From contig OZ023264.1 of NCBI GenBank assembly GCA_964006375.1, positions 19,301,861 to 19,365,860 on the forward strand: 64,000 nt of DNA, in the 5' to 3' direction. The position numbers and the translations under genes are program-made. Each line of letters opens with the position of its first letter. Position 1 is the stretch's first letter. Below, piece by piece: positions 12,126 to 22,559 of this stretch. The notes below the pieces were generated by a model. That model saw nothing but the letters and a program-made list of their open reading frames with translations. It made no database searches and was not told the DNA's origin. The stretch is from Tillus elongatus (lineage: Eukaryota > Arthropoda > Insecta > Coleoptera > Cleridae).

Positions 12126-12356
12126 ATGGCCTGTTTTTATTCTTTCATGGTCCACGGCAAATTTTTTATTAAATATCAAAATGGAAGAACTTTCTGCCGA
12201 GCGGCTGAGCAAATCATGTCAGTGGAATTTTTGACAGAGATTTTTGACACTTTTAAACCCGGTTTAACAAAATATTTAAGTGATCGATCATTTAACGCGG
12301 TCGATGAATTTGTTTCGTGCCTCTGTCAGGCAAATGATTTAATTGGAATTTTTTAA
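12126..12356 (+). CDS. Unknown 76-codon reading frame
   Basis: This open frame runs from ATG 12,126 to TAA, with segments such as MVHGKFFIKYQNGR and YLSDRSFNAVDEFVSCL. It follows directly on a TA-cored repeat, so it may be debris of a transposon. I recognise no domain, and the length is within what chance allows. Confidence 0.15.
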   Translation: MACFYSFMVHGKFFIKYQNGRTFCRAAEQIMSVEFLTEIFDTFKPGLTKYLSDRSFNAVDEFVSCLCQANDLIGIF

Positions 12357-12964
12357 TGTTTTTTTCTTAATTGAATTGTTGTTTGATGTTCATACATATA
12401 TACATATACAAATACACACACAGCACTAAACAGCAAGATTGTTTTTATCTATTTATATCTATTGTGACGAGCTTATCCATGTATTATGGCAAGAATGCGA
12501 AGATAAATTACCCTATCTTATCTTATCTAATCTTAATAACCGTTAGTTAAAAACTCATTGAATAACTTTTATATTTGTAAAAATTATTTTTCTAAATTGG
12601 CTCAATTTTGTTTAGTTTGTTTTCTTCGCGTTAGAACTGCCTTGCTTTTCTTTAATATATAGTTATTTGGTTTATACACATATGAGCCTGAAATATTGCG
12701 TTGCAAAATTGCAACTGACGGATTAATTTTGTTAAAGCTGAGATCTAAACACAACCAAATTTAAAATCAAGACGATCGCCTCATTGAGAGTGTTGAATTC
12801 TACGAGAGATTCAGTCGAAGTTAAAATTTTATTTTAATTTACATTTTATTCTCCACCAAGCCAGCTTTGTCGGCAGAACGAACGCAGTGAAATTGATCTT
12901 ACTTTAAAGAGGCCTTTGCCCATGAAGTTTTATTGAATTTTAAAAAGTAGACAAAACAACTCAC

Positions 12965-13204
12965 CTGTGGCTCTCTTAGGTATTCCTGGATAATGCTGAT
13001 GATCGCCAAACGGTCTGATTTGTAGGTTAGGAATGAGATCGACAAATGACACACCACTGGCAGTGCACACGAACTCCTTGGTTACATTTTTGCACAAGCC
13101 ACAATCGACAGGTTCACAGATATCCTCTAAAGCTACTTTCTCCGGTGGCTGAGGTCCATATACATTCTGTACTGGCTTTGATGCCGGTTGTCGTGGGTCG
13201 AATT
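12965..13204 (-). CDS. Host Ig-superfamily gene, exon after Ig3 (cysteine-bearing stalk)
   Basis: Acceptor ...AAAATTTTAG lies before 13,204 and donor GTGAGT follows 12,965. The 240-bp exon begins with 2 bases that complete the split G codon of the 16,873-17,069 exon and ends in phase 1. It encodes about 79 residues without stops (FDPRQPASKPVQNVYGPQPP ... ICEPVDCGLCKN ... PNLQIRPFGDHQHYPG). In lachesin/DIP/IgLON-type proteins a linker after the third Ig domain leads to the membrane anchor, and this exon fits that position. The cluster of four cysteines (CEPVDCGLC and VCTAS) is unusual for a simple linker. No transmembrane or GPI segment is seen, so at least one further 3' exon must exist downstream. 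Confidence 0.75.
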
Positions 13205-13794
13205 CTAAAATTTTAAACAAAATTACTAGCAAAATTATTTATTCTGAAAAACACAAACAACGGGTGCCCCATTATATTTTGACCCTTTTTAATCTTATAT
13301 AACTTTTGAAATAATTCATCTAAAGAAATGCGGTTTCCGCCAGTCTTCTTCTTAATTTTATAAGCTTGTTTCTGGGTATCTGTCTTTTTATACTCACTTC
13401 CGCTTTAACCTGAAATGACAAAAGGTATCTTCAAGGATAGGGCAACTTTGTAATATTAAATGGAACACTCTGTATATTTATTCACAGTTTAAAAGCCTAA
13501 TCTTTCCCCTTTACAAAAATGCCATACTTGTTGCAGTTATTATACAGAGTGATGCTTTTACAAGCTTTTAAAATAAATATTGCGTTTTATCTGAAATCTA
13601 CGAAAAAAGGAATGTTTCGCAAAGTCGACTTTGGAATTAAAGACAGCAACACTTGCAAACGTCAAATTAGTTTAATGACAAACTTTAAAATTTTACTTTA
13701 ATTGCTACTTACGATAATATACATGTCAAACTCGATGAAACAAATTGTGGCTGAATACTGATTGAGAAATAAACAAAAGCATAAACATTACATA

Positions 13795-14428
13795 TAAAAG
13801 ATGTTCAAAGTGGTGTCCATCAACTTGAATACATTTATCTATACGTCTTATAAAGTTGTCATAGCTTGAACTTAATTGTACACTGGTGATGTTAAAGACA
13901 TTTCTAATATTTTCTTTAAGTTGCTCTAAGTTTTGGGGGATAGGACTCTAACACCTGTTTTTCACATACGACCATATTAAACAGTCTGGAACTGTGGGTT
14001 CAGGGGACCTAGGTGGCGAAGCTATAGGACCTCCTCTCACTATCCAACGATTTTCAAAGGTGGCATTCACTGAGATTCTGGTTACTGCAGCATAATGGGA
14101 TGTAGGACCATCCTGCTGAAAGTATATTATCCCCAACAAATTATCTCGTTGAAGTTGAGGGTAAAAGAAATTTCTAACTTGTCTAGATATGATGAAGCAT
14201 TTGCGGATGGTTGAAGAAAAAGGGACCTTATAATTTTCGTTTTGATAACGCAAACCAAACTTTAACATTCGGAGAGGGTCTGACGTACTGAACAAAAATT
14301 CTTGGAATTTCGGATCCCCAAATTCTACTATTATGCTTATTTACCTTACCATTTAAGTGAAATGATGCCTCATCGGACATAATTAGAATATCGAGAAAAT
14401 GCATATCTCTTCCACCATATTTTATCAA
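13795..14428 (-). pseudogene. Tc1/mariner-superfamily (DUF4817-type) transposase relic, catalytic domain
   Basis: Minus-strand frames show the DDE-type catalytic core. The first Asp is in SDEASFHLNGKVNKHN, then IWGSEIP and NVKVWFALS. The second Asp is in YFQQDGPTSHYAAV, and the third acidic position is in PPRSPEPTVPDCLIWSYVK. Beyond the frame's stop at 13,948 the translation still reads the C-terminal signature LEQLKENIRNVFN ... RIDKCIQVDGHHFEHL. The frame is shifted once near 14,260-14,290, and no N-terminal HTH is attached. It lies inside the 3.7-kb intron between host exons. It is inactive. Confidence 0.8.
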
Positions 14429-14449
14429 AATTAGTTATTGTTTGAAAAT

Positions 14450-14605
14450 GTACAAAAATTTTTCGAAAATAAACTTCAAATGTTTTTGAAAAAACTGGTT
14501 TCTTAGCCAACAAACTTTAGGTTAATAGCAAATTGAGTTACTGAAATTTGAAGGATTTAATGAGCATTTGCTACCAAAACGCACTTACTGCGTCTCGATT
14601 TTTTT
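14450..14605. repeat. MITE-like fragment (right end only)
   Basis: The right end of the GGACGCAG family is present (CTACCAAAACGCACTTACTG then CGTC) with part of the interior, abutting the transposase relic. No matching left end is found. Confidence 0.45.
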
Positions 14606-14795
14606 TCTTACAAACATGCATCACATTTCGATAAAAAATGCAAAAATGCAATAATATCAGTGTGTTAGAAAAAAACAATTGTAGGGATCACCAACGATTT
14701 ATGGACCACGCTGTGATTGTCAAAATATTTTTATAAATGCAGCTTAAGACACCCTATAATTACCATATACATTTTTTTCTCGTATCTTGTATAAA

Positions 14796-14796
<1 letters not shown>

Positions 14797-14863
<67 letters not shown>

Positions 14864-14888
14864 TTATTATTATTATTATTATTATTAT
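14797..14888. repeat. (ATT)n microsatellite
   Basis: About 30 ATT units with one interruption (TTC near 14,863). Confidence 0.9.
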
Positions 14889-15299
14889 TGTTTATTGGCA
14901 AAAATTATACATTATATTAATACAATAAGTCTTATGCGACTTGTGGTGTATCATATAACATAATTTAGAAGCTTGAATCCTAAATAGTTTGACAGTCCGA
15001 CATCAAATTCAATAAACTTCAGATTTTGACGTAGCAAACTTAAATTCTTTTTTCTCTTCTATTTCGCACCTTCTAACACTTCAACCGTCACCTTCATTTA
15101 CCATAAATCTCTGCTATTCCATAATGTCTTTCTAACTGCTATTCTTTCCAAGCAACCCATATTTTCACCAAAATTTTTAAATTTGTAGGAGATAAAAATT
15201 ACTTTAGTTTGACAAATGTCATTCCACTTGTCTAATATTATATTAAGCTTTACTGTACAATTGCGCCACATTGTATATATGCAAACAGATAAAAACTGA

Positions 15300-15959
15300 A
15301 AGTAAACTTGGATATGGATTCTAGGGCGCATAGTTGGCGCCCATAAAATTCAAGAGTCGCGGTCTCCTCATTTTTTCTACGAAAATTAGCTAAAAATTGT
15401 AGACCGTTAAACCGTAAACTTAACTAAAACTATCACCAAAACATCAGAGTAAGGGTCTATTTGAAATGAATTTTCTGTAAATATTTTAGTAAAATGAAGG
15501 ACAATGACGGTTGAAGCGGAAACTTAAGGATGTGCGGAACATTCTTCTTGCGACATTTTCTTCACGTAATCCGTATTTGTTTCAGGTTCTTTGCCTAAAT
15601 GTTGCGAATTTTGACGTTTCAAAGCGCGACTTTCACGTTTTGAGGAAAACCCCAAATTTTTTTCTTTAAATGCCTATAACTTTTTTATGTCTTCACTAAC
15701 AGACCTAACTTTTTGTATTTATAATACAAACACGCGTAAATGGTACGTGATTTACCTATAATGATATAAATCAGTGTACCAAATTTGGCTGCCCTCACTT
15801 TGTTATTTCCGGAAATATACATTTTTTCCTAAAGAAAATACAAAATTTTCCGGGAAAATGGGGGCCGATTTACCTAGCTTATCCAAGCCACTTGCAAAAG
15901 GAAGGTACTCACCTAATTATATCAAAATCGGCCCATGATCTTTTGAGTTATCGGTGTGA

Positions 15960-16055
<96 letters not shown>

Positions 16056-16195
16056 CAAATTGAAACTGACCCCGGATATGGGTTTTTAGGGATCCTAGTT
16101 TGCCCTCATTTGTTTTGTGAAATGTTTTTAAACTTCAAAAGTCGGGACCTTCTCATTAGTGAACTTTTTTTAAAGAAAATTCACTAAAATCGCTA
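15300..16195 (+). repeat. TA-cored repeat, long copy
   Basis: The left flank from about 15,370 has all the family phrases (ATTAGCTAAAAATTGTAGAC, CAATGACGGTTGAAGCGGAA, CCGGGAAAATGGGGGCCGAT, GAGTTATCGGTGTGATACAT). A (CATA)n run then leads into (TA)n to 16,049. The right flank (GACCCCGGATATGGGTTTTT) ends in the TTAGTGAACTTT...AAAATTCACTAAAA palindrome. At 15,300-15,370 a second piece of the right flank is seen. Confidence 0.65.
15987..16049. repeat. (TA)n microsatellite preceded by (CATA)n
   Basis: Seven CATA units (15,958-15,987) pass directly into TA repeats. Confidence 0.95.
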
Positions 16196-16349
16196 AATAT
16201 CTAGTTACGTAATCTGATCGGTTATTTGATATAAAATAGTGGACCTGTGCGGTGGTCGAAATTCGATATATTAAAGGTCAGCTCAGAATTGGGACGGATC
16301 GGGGGAATTCGACTGACTAATTAAAACAAAGCATTCTTTAATCTATTTA

Positions 16350-16720
<371 letters not shown>

Positions 16721-16872
16721 ATCTCTACCCAGAAACAAACTTATAAAAATAAGAAGAAGACTGGCAAAAACCACTTTTCTTTAAATTAATTATTTCAAAA
16801 GTTATATAAGTTTATAAAGGGTCAAAATATAATGGGCCACCCGGTACAAATATTATCTTGTAGAGATATTAC

Positions 16873-17069
16873 CTTGTAATCTGAATTCTCCTCTAGTGCT
16901 ATTGACAGCATTCCTACTAACACAATAATAACTGTATGATATGTCGTGGGTGTTCACTCTTGTAATGGTGAGTTGCATTCTGGATTTGTAACCATTTTCG
17001 TCCAATGCGTTGTTGATCCTGTATTTATCTGACGATTCCAAAAGTCTTCCATCTGATCGTTCCCAGTAT
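16873..17069 (-). CDS. Host Ig-superfamily gene, exon for second half of Ig domain 3
   Basis: Acceptor TTGTTATATACAG precedes 17,069 and donor GTAATATC follows 16,873. The 197-bp exon starts with one base that completes the AG|A codon of the 28,192-28,288 exon and ends in phase 1. It reads YWERSDGRLLESSDKYRINN ... MQLTITRVNTHDISYSYYC then VSRNAVNSTRGEFRLQ. These are the core Trp, the D..Y.C motif with the second disulphide Cys, and the closing G strand of an I-set Ig domain. The YW.R..G, L.I..V and C.S.N..G pattern is that of the third Ig domain of lachesin/DIP-type adhesion proteins. Confidence 0.88.
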
Positions 17070-17439
17070 CTGTATATAACAAAAATACTTGGGGATAAGT
17101 AAAGCAAAAAGAAAAACTAAAACAAAATTGTGGCAAAAATGAGACATCTTTTCCTAACATTGGTAAACCAAATAAGTATGACATTTACACAATACTTTCA
17201 TAAATGTATAACAGTTTTTTGCATTGTTGCTAATTTTATGATTCTAGACATTTACCAACGCCGTTGTTCGGACCGCTGAATAGCTTCCAGGCCATTCTGC
17301 CGTGATAGAACGCACTTTGTGGGTTGCTAGGTGTTTTGCCAGCAATGAAAAGTGGAAGCCAGCAGCAATGATTCGTAAAACAGTTGGTCTTCAAGGAACT
17401 AGGAAATATATGTGCGTACAAAACTGGGGAGATTGTATA

Positions 17440-18785
17440 TTAAGAAATGGACGACATGTTACGAACAAACATTACTTTTAACAAATGATTCACGACATGT
17501 TTATGAACAAACAATATTTTTCTGAATGCCAATAATTCAAACTTAACAATTGACTATATACAAAAATGTCTCTAGGTGAGATCTAATTACACATATAAAT
17601 AAAAAAACACAGTCGCTATTAAAAGACTGAGTTTGGACATGGTAACGGTTATGTTTTACTCATTACCGTAACTCCCTTACTGACATAACGAGAACCTTAA
17701 AGGAAGCTTAAACAAGATCAGGTGGCTTATTTATTGAACAACAATTCAAGTTTTGTTTTGGAAATATCTGTGAAAATTTGGCGCTGACAATTACCATCGT
17801 AGCGCCCTTACTGCCTTTTCCTTTCATTTAGATTAAGTTAAATATTTACATGTTGAAATATTTGCCTAAAGAAAAGATCGTTATTTATTACAGTTTCCTA
17901 TTGGAATATACTGCCGGTTAAGCAATGTGAACAATAGTCTTTCTTAGAAATCTAAAAATATCGATGTAAATATTTAAAACGTAATTCACTGCTAAAAACA
18001 CATACATCATGCGTGGAAATTCCCAAAAGGTCTTAGGGGGAAATGTTGTCTTGTTGCCCAGACCTGCGCAGACTCCCAACTATCACACGTGGCTGTAGCC
18101 GTTGGAACTTGAAAAAATCGGAGATTGATCACGGCTGAAGGCAGAGTCTAGCGGACAGGCGAGCCAAACGCAACGTCTTCATGGCATGTATACTTAGTGT
18201 AAATATTGTGAAGGTGCTTCAAATAGTTTGGTTGGTTCACTGATTGCAACAACCCGTTTAAAAAATAATTAAACGGTAAGTCTTTCATAAACCTTTTAAT
18301 GCAGCGTGAGCTTGCTAACGCCATTCTTTGTTGTAATTGCAGGGTTTTGGTTTCGGTTTCTGATTCAAGTTTACGTTTACATTCAAATTCTCCGTATACC
18401 GTTACCGTTTAAATACAGCTTTGCTATCCAAGTTCCCAGTTCAGATCAAAGTTTACCGTTCAAATATACATTGGTTGTCCGAGTTGACCGTTCAAATACA
18501 CTTTGCTGTTCAGATTCAGGTGTACCTTTAGGTCTACCTTCAGTTATTTTCACGTATCTATTGTCTACCGCAGCTTTTGAGCATATATTTCAAATATACT
18601 TACTTTCGCCACCTCCTCAAGCATCTACGATAACCACTGGATTCTCCCTTAGGGGATAATTAAGCGCATATGGTAAGCGTTTATTGCTTATCCGTTACTA
18701 TCACGTAAATGAAAAGTCCACTACCACCTGCAAGATTTTAAAGCGCATATTTAACAGTTATTAATAGATTTTCGTCGATTATTAT
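17440..18785. other. Non-coding stretch, no gene recognised
   Basis: This is intron of the minus-strand host gene. At 18,345-18,540 short phrases around GTTTACCGTTCAAATAC recur four to five times imperfectly. A plus-strand GT...AG pair (GTAAGTCTTTC at 18,280 and TTGTAATTGCAG at 18,341) can be drawn but leads to no known protein. Confidence 0.35.
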
Positions 18786-18789
18786 GAGA

Positions 18790-19140
18790 GCCTCGGTGGT
18801 TCAGTGGTAAAAACGTGTGCCTCTGAACCGAAGGGTACTGCCTCCGATACCATGCCTCTCCTTTCACTTTTTCAGTACATACTGTACAATTGACATGAAC
18901 CGAGATTGTGACATTGTATTTGAGCAAGTTGAATGTCTGCACCTTCCGCCTTTCGGAGGGGGCGTAAAGCCGTTTGCCCCGTGTCCATGCGATATTGGGC
19001 ACGTTAAGCAGCCCTACCCTCCTTACAGAGAGGCAGGGGTTCTGCAAAATTTCCAGGATAGTGAGGTGAAACTGTTCCCTGGCGTCGGTCATTTGCCATA
19101 GTAGCGGAAATAGACCGACGTTAAACAAAACACATACACA
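18790..19140 (+). mobile_element. tRNA-derived SINE, full-length-like copy
   Basis: The head GCCTCGGTGGTTCAGTGGTA is a tRNA-like A-box region. A decayed B box follows near 18,845. The body contains ACTTTTTCAGTACATACTGT, a GC-rich block TTTCGGAGGGGGCGTAAAGC, and the tail GCGGAAATAGACCGACGTTA then AAACAAAACACATACAC. The same order is found at 21.1/22.1-22.4, 26.36-26.69 (minus) and 54.85-54.98 kb, which defines a family of about 330-350 bp. The B box is best preserved at 22,171-22,185 (GGGTTCGATCCCAGG). Confidence 0.75.
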
Positions 19141-19743
19141 CATCGATTTTTAGGGGATTTCTAAAAGCTAAGAAACGTTACGCAAAAAACTTGCAAAAGG
19201 CTAAATATTTGTTTCTCTTCAAAACTAGTTTGGTAGCTTTTTATTTTTTTGTCTATAGCAACCGTAATATCAATTCTAAAATGTACAGCATGACGAGACA
19301 ATTTTGCGCTATCCGTGTTCCATATTTTTCAGTCCATAAATTAGATATCTACATTATCGCTGGATATTTAACGGTAAATAGTGTTGAAATGTTAAATAAA
19401 CAGCATAGGTTCGGTAGTTGTGTAATGGTTGTGCAGGGTTGTGTGAATTTCATAACAGATTAATGAAAATACGATACGCCAGTACCAGTTGTTACATTCA
19501 CAACCGTACATATAAGGCCTCTGTTGCATGCTGAACGCTTGCTGTCAACTGGTACGTGCGAATATATTGTGCTCGCTTTCATATTACGTCTACATTTGCG
19601 AATAAAATACGAGACTATGAATGCGTTTGTGATTTGAGTAAACGTTTTCTAAATGATATATAGCAGACAATGGTGAAGAAATTTTAAAATTGGAAATATT
19701 ATATTTGACAATAGCTTAACGGGTGCTGAACATAAAAAACTCT

Positions 19744-20029
19744 GGACGCAGCAAGTGCGTTATGGTAGTGAATTTTCATAAAAATGTTTTTAATAGCAAA
19801 TATGTTTTTTTAAATTTTGTTACCAGTATAATTTATATATTAGAAACAATGTGCCATGTTTCATCAAAATAACTTTATTGTTTGAAAATGTACAAAAATT
19901 TCCGAAAGTAAACTTAAATTGTTCCCGAAAAAACTGGTTTTCTGGTCAACCTTATAGGTTAATAGCAAATTGATTCAAAATTTGAAGCATTTAATGAAAA
20001 TTCGCTACCATAACGCACTTGCTGCGTCC
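19744..20029. mobile_element. MITE-like element with GGACGCAGCAAGTGCG ends, best copy
   Basis: Left GGACGCAGCAAGTGCGTTAT and right (inverted GGACGCAGCAAGTGCGTTAT) are identical over 20 bases and continue as TIRs of about 40 bp (GGTAGTGAATTTTCAT against GGTAGCGAATTTTCAT). The interior is 286 bp in all, AT-rich and non-coding. Confidence 0.7.
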
Positions 20030-20239
20030 CGAATTTCTTTTCTTACAAAGATGTATTATATTTCGATGGACAATACAAAAATGCAATAACATAGGGCGTG
20101 TTCGATTAAAAAAAATCACTAAAAAAAAAAAAATTGAATCACCAACGACTTATGGGCCACCCTGTAATTGTGGAAATATTTTTGAAGATGTTGCTTAAGA
20201 CACCCTACAATTAATGTATACAACTTTTTTTCGTAACTT

Positions 20240-20970
20240 GCATAATAACGGATATATTGCGCTTTAATGTTTTTTACGAAAATTCCACAAAAATGATATA
20301 CCATTAAACGATAAACCCTATAGCCAACACTACTGCTAAATCATCAGAGAACGGTTTATTTGAAATGAATTTTCTGGGAATATTTTAGTAAAATGAAGGA
20401 AAATGACGATTGAAACTAAGAGCTAAGGATTTGTAAAACATTATTCTTGAGACATGTTCCTTCCATAGATCATATTAATTTCAGGTTCATTGCCTAAATA
20501 TTAACAATTTTGACGTTTAAAATCGCGACTCTGACGTTTTGAGGAAAACCCAATTTTTTTTAAATGCCTGTAACTTTTTTGTCCTTTAACCTACAGCGCT
20601 ATTTTGGTAGGTAGCTTACTTATAATGGTATAAACCCGTGTACCAAATTTCGTTGCCCTTACTTTGTTGATTCCGGAGATATATTTTTTCGATTTTTTTC
20701 GAAAGAAAACACAAAATTTTCCAGGAAAACCTCGGCGGATGTTCCTGGCTAACGAACTTATCCAAGCCACTCGTGAAAGGAAGGTACTCACCTAATTTTA
20801 TCAAAATCGATCCATTAAGTTTTTAGTTATAGGTGTGACACATAAATATATAAACCGACCTCGGATTTGGGTTCCAGGGGTCCTAAATAGCGCTCATTTG
20901 AAGAAATTTTTTCAAAATTCAAAAGTCGAGATCTCCTCATCAGTGAATTTTTTAAAGAAAATTCACTAAA
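20240..20970 (+). repeat. TA-cored repeat with almost no TA core
   Basis: Both flanks are present (CAATTTTGACGTTTAAAAT-type middle, CCAGGAAAACCTCGGCGGAT, GTGACACATAAATATATAAA, GACCTCGGATTTGGGTTCCA, TTAAAGAAAATTCACTAAAA). The core is only ATATATA. With the 2.1-kb copy it shows that the flanks are a unit and that TA length varies freely between copies. Confidence 0.65.
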
Positions 20971-21079
20971 ATACATTACAAGTAGCTGCATAGTAGTTAA
21001 CGTGTCGTCTCTCATTTAAGGTCACGGTTGCCGTTGTACTAATGCTAGTAGAAAACAGAATGAAAAGCAAAATTTTATA

Positions 21080-21103
21080 GCCTCGGTGGTTCAGTGGTAA
21101 GAC
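21080..21103 (+). mobile_element. SINE head, split from its body by a hAT-like insertion
   Basis: GCCTCGGTGGTTCAGTGGTA and AGAC are the first 24 bases of the SINE. The rest resumes at 22,139. GTAAGAC (21,097-21,103) corresponds, with one base lost, to the GTAAAAAC that follows the inserted element. Confidence 0.7.
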
Positions 21104-22138
21104 AGAGTACCCAGCAGAAATCAAATATCAAATTCCCTGACATTTCCAGGCCCTCGAATACATTTTTTATAATACTCAAAATAAAAAACACACATACCTG
21201 AATACTTTTTTATGAACAAAATAAATAAAAATTACGCAAAAAAAGTACATAATAAAGAACATAAGTATGGTTAGCTCCGTTAGATTTATATAGCATGTTC
21301 GAGAATAAAATGTGCAATTTTTTCATGGAAAAACTTGACTTGCAAGACTGGCTGATAATCTTAGCCTCCGGAAAGAATTTTCAAGTGTGATGGAACAAAC
21401 CAAAAGTCTCTAGGTGGCGTAGAAACTTTGCAAACCATGTTGTCTGTATATATAAATTTGAATACGTCTGGGAAATGGGTTCCGAAAGCTCAGATTCGCG
21501 CCAATAATTTTTTTTTTTGAAAATTGGAAGGTCATTACCTATCTAAAAGCGAAGTTTTATTTATGAAAATTTGCTGAAAAATGAAACAAAGATACTGTTT
21601 ACATGCGCCATATACAAATGCCAAATATTTTGAACTTTCAACATGATCATAAAGGTTAAAATAGAATAAACACATTCACAGCAGAGCTCTACCCGGCCAA
21701 TACATAAAACGCTTTTGCATTTTATGCATTCAAGGAAGAACAGTCCAAGTGAGATGCACATATGAAACATGTTTGAGATAGTAGAAGGAGACGCTATTTA
21801 TATCGGCGCTGGTGTGGCATACGCTGTGTTCATTGGCGGATTTAATTGATATTGGTACCAAAGGTAAGCCGCATTGTTATCAGATATATTTTCCCAAGTA
21901 TGAGAAAACTATTTACGTGAGAAAATTCATATAATATATATGAAATAAAAATAAAAATGCATCTGCTAGTGACGAAATTTTACTATATAACTATATAATT
22001 TCCACGTCTACTGAATGACTTCCATGACATTTGAGTAAAATTACAAATTTCCCTGACATTTCCCTGACATTTTAAGGGGTATTTCACATTCCCTGATTTT
22101 TCCAGGTTTTCCCGGTTTTCCAGGTCGCTGGGTACCCT
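21104..22138. mobile_element. Non-autonomous hAT-like element inside a SINE
   Basis: The ends AGAGTACCCAGC and (inverted) AGGGTACCCAGC match in 11 of 12 bases. Subterminal copies of CCCTGACATTTCC occur on both sides. About 1.03 kb lie between, with no transposase frame. The element splits a SINE exactly between its A box and the rest, with a target duplication of the 8-bp hAT type (GTAAGAC, one base deleted, against GTAAAAAC). Superfamily is inferred from the CAGNG-like end, the 8-bp duplication and the lack of coding. Confidence 0.6.
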
Positions 22139-22440
22139 GTAAAAACGTGTGCCTCTGAACCGAAGGGTACTGGGTTCGATCCCAGGGTACTCCTTTTACT
22201 TTTTCAGTACATACTGTACAATCAACATCACCCGAGGTTTGAGCAAGTTGAATGTCTGCACGTTTCGCCCTTCGGAGAAGGCGTAAAGCCGTCGGTCCCG
22301 TGTCCATGCGATGTTGAGCACGCTAAAGATTTAAAGATTTCTACCCTCCTTACAGAAAGGCGGGGGTTCGGCAAAATTTCCAGGATAGTGAGGTGAAACT
22401 GCTCTCTGGCGTCGATGATTGGCCATAGTCGCGGAAATAA
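22139..22440 (+). mobile_element. SINE body (continuation of 21,080-21,103)
   Basis: The SINE resumes with AAAAACGTGTGCCTCTGAAC and has an intact B box (GGGTTCGATCCC), the CTTTTTCAGTACATACTGTA phrase and the 3' block up to GCGGAAATA. It then stops where a Penelope-type terminal segment with a hammerhead motif begins. Confidence 0.7.
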
Positions 22441-22471
22441 GTACACTTGGAGAACGCAAATCACAACGCAT

Positions 22472-22533
22472 CTTTTTAAAGACCTGACGATCGTTTCACT
22501 AACAAGATTAGCGTCATCAGAGGATGAAAAATT
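22472..22533 (-). ncRNA. Hammerhead ribozyme candidate, Penelope-type
   Basis: Minus strand: CTGATGA (22,520-22,514), helix II CGCTAATCTTGTTAGT, GAAAC (22,497-22,493), a minimal helix III around GATC, and cleavage triplet GTC (22,488-22,486). Helix I begins with CCT (upstream) against AGG (downstream). After an internal loop, a TTTTT/AAAAA pairing extends it. All invariant core bases are present. Short helix III type-I hammerheads are known from Penelope-like retroelements. Confidence 0.6.
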
Positions 22534-22559
22534 CTAGACTACTTAATAAACATCACCTT

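Noticed and set aside
12990..13005. CTGATGATCG as a further hammerhead core
   Set aside because: It lies in a host coding exon and no GAAA with pairing helices follows.
17236..17421. Exon-like minus-strand segment with TTTCCTAG acceptor and GTAAATG donor (QSAFYHGRMAWKLFSGPNNG)
   Set aside because: Its phases (2 at the start, 1 at the end) do not fit between the 28,192 and 17,069 exons, which join each other perfectly. No Ig or other domain is recognised.
18306..18659. 117-codon plus-strand frame near a possible splice acceptor
   Set aside because: Built on short imperfect repeats with no known domain, and antisense to the host gene's intron.
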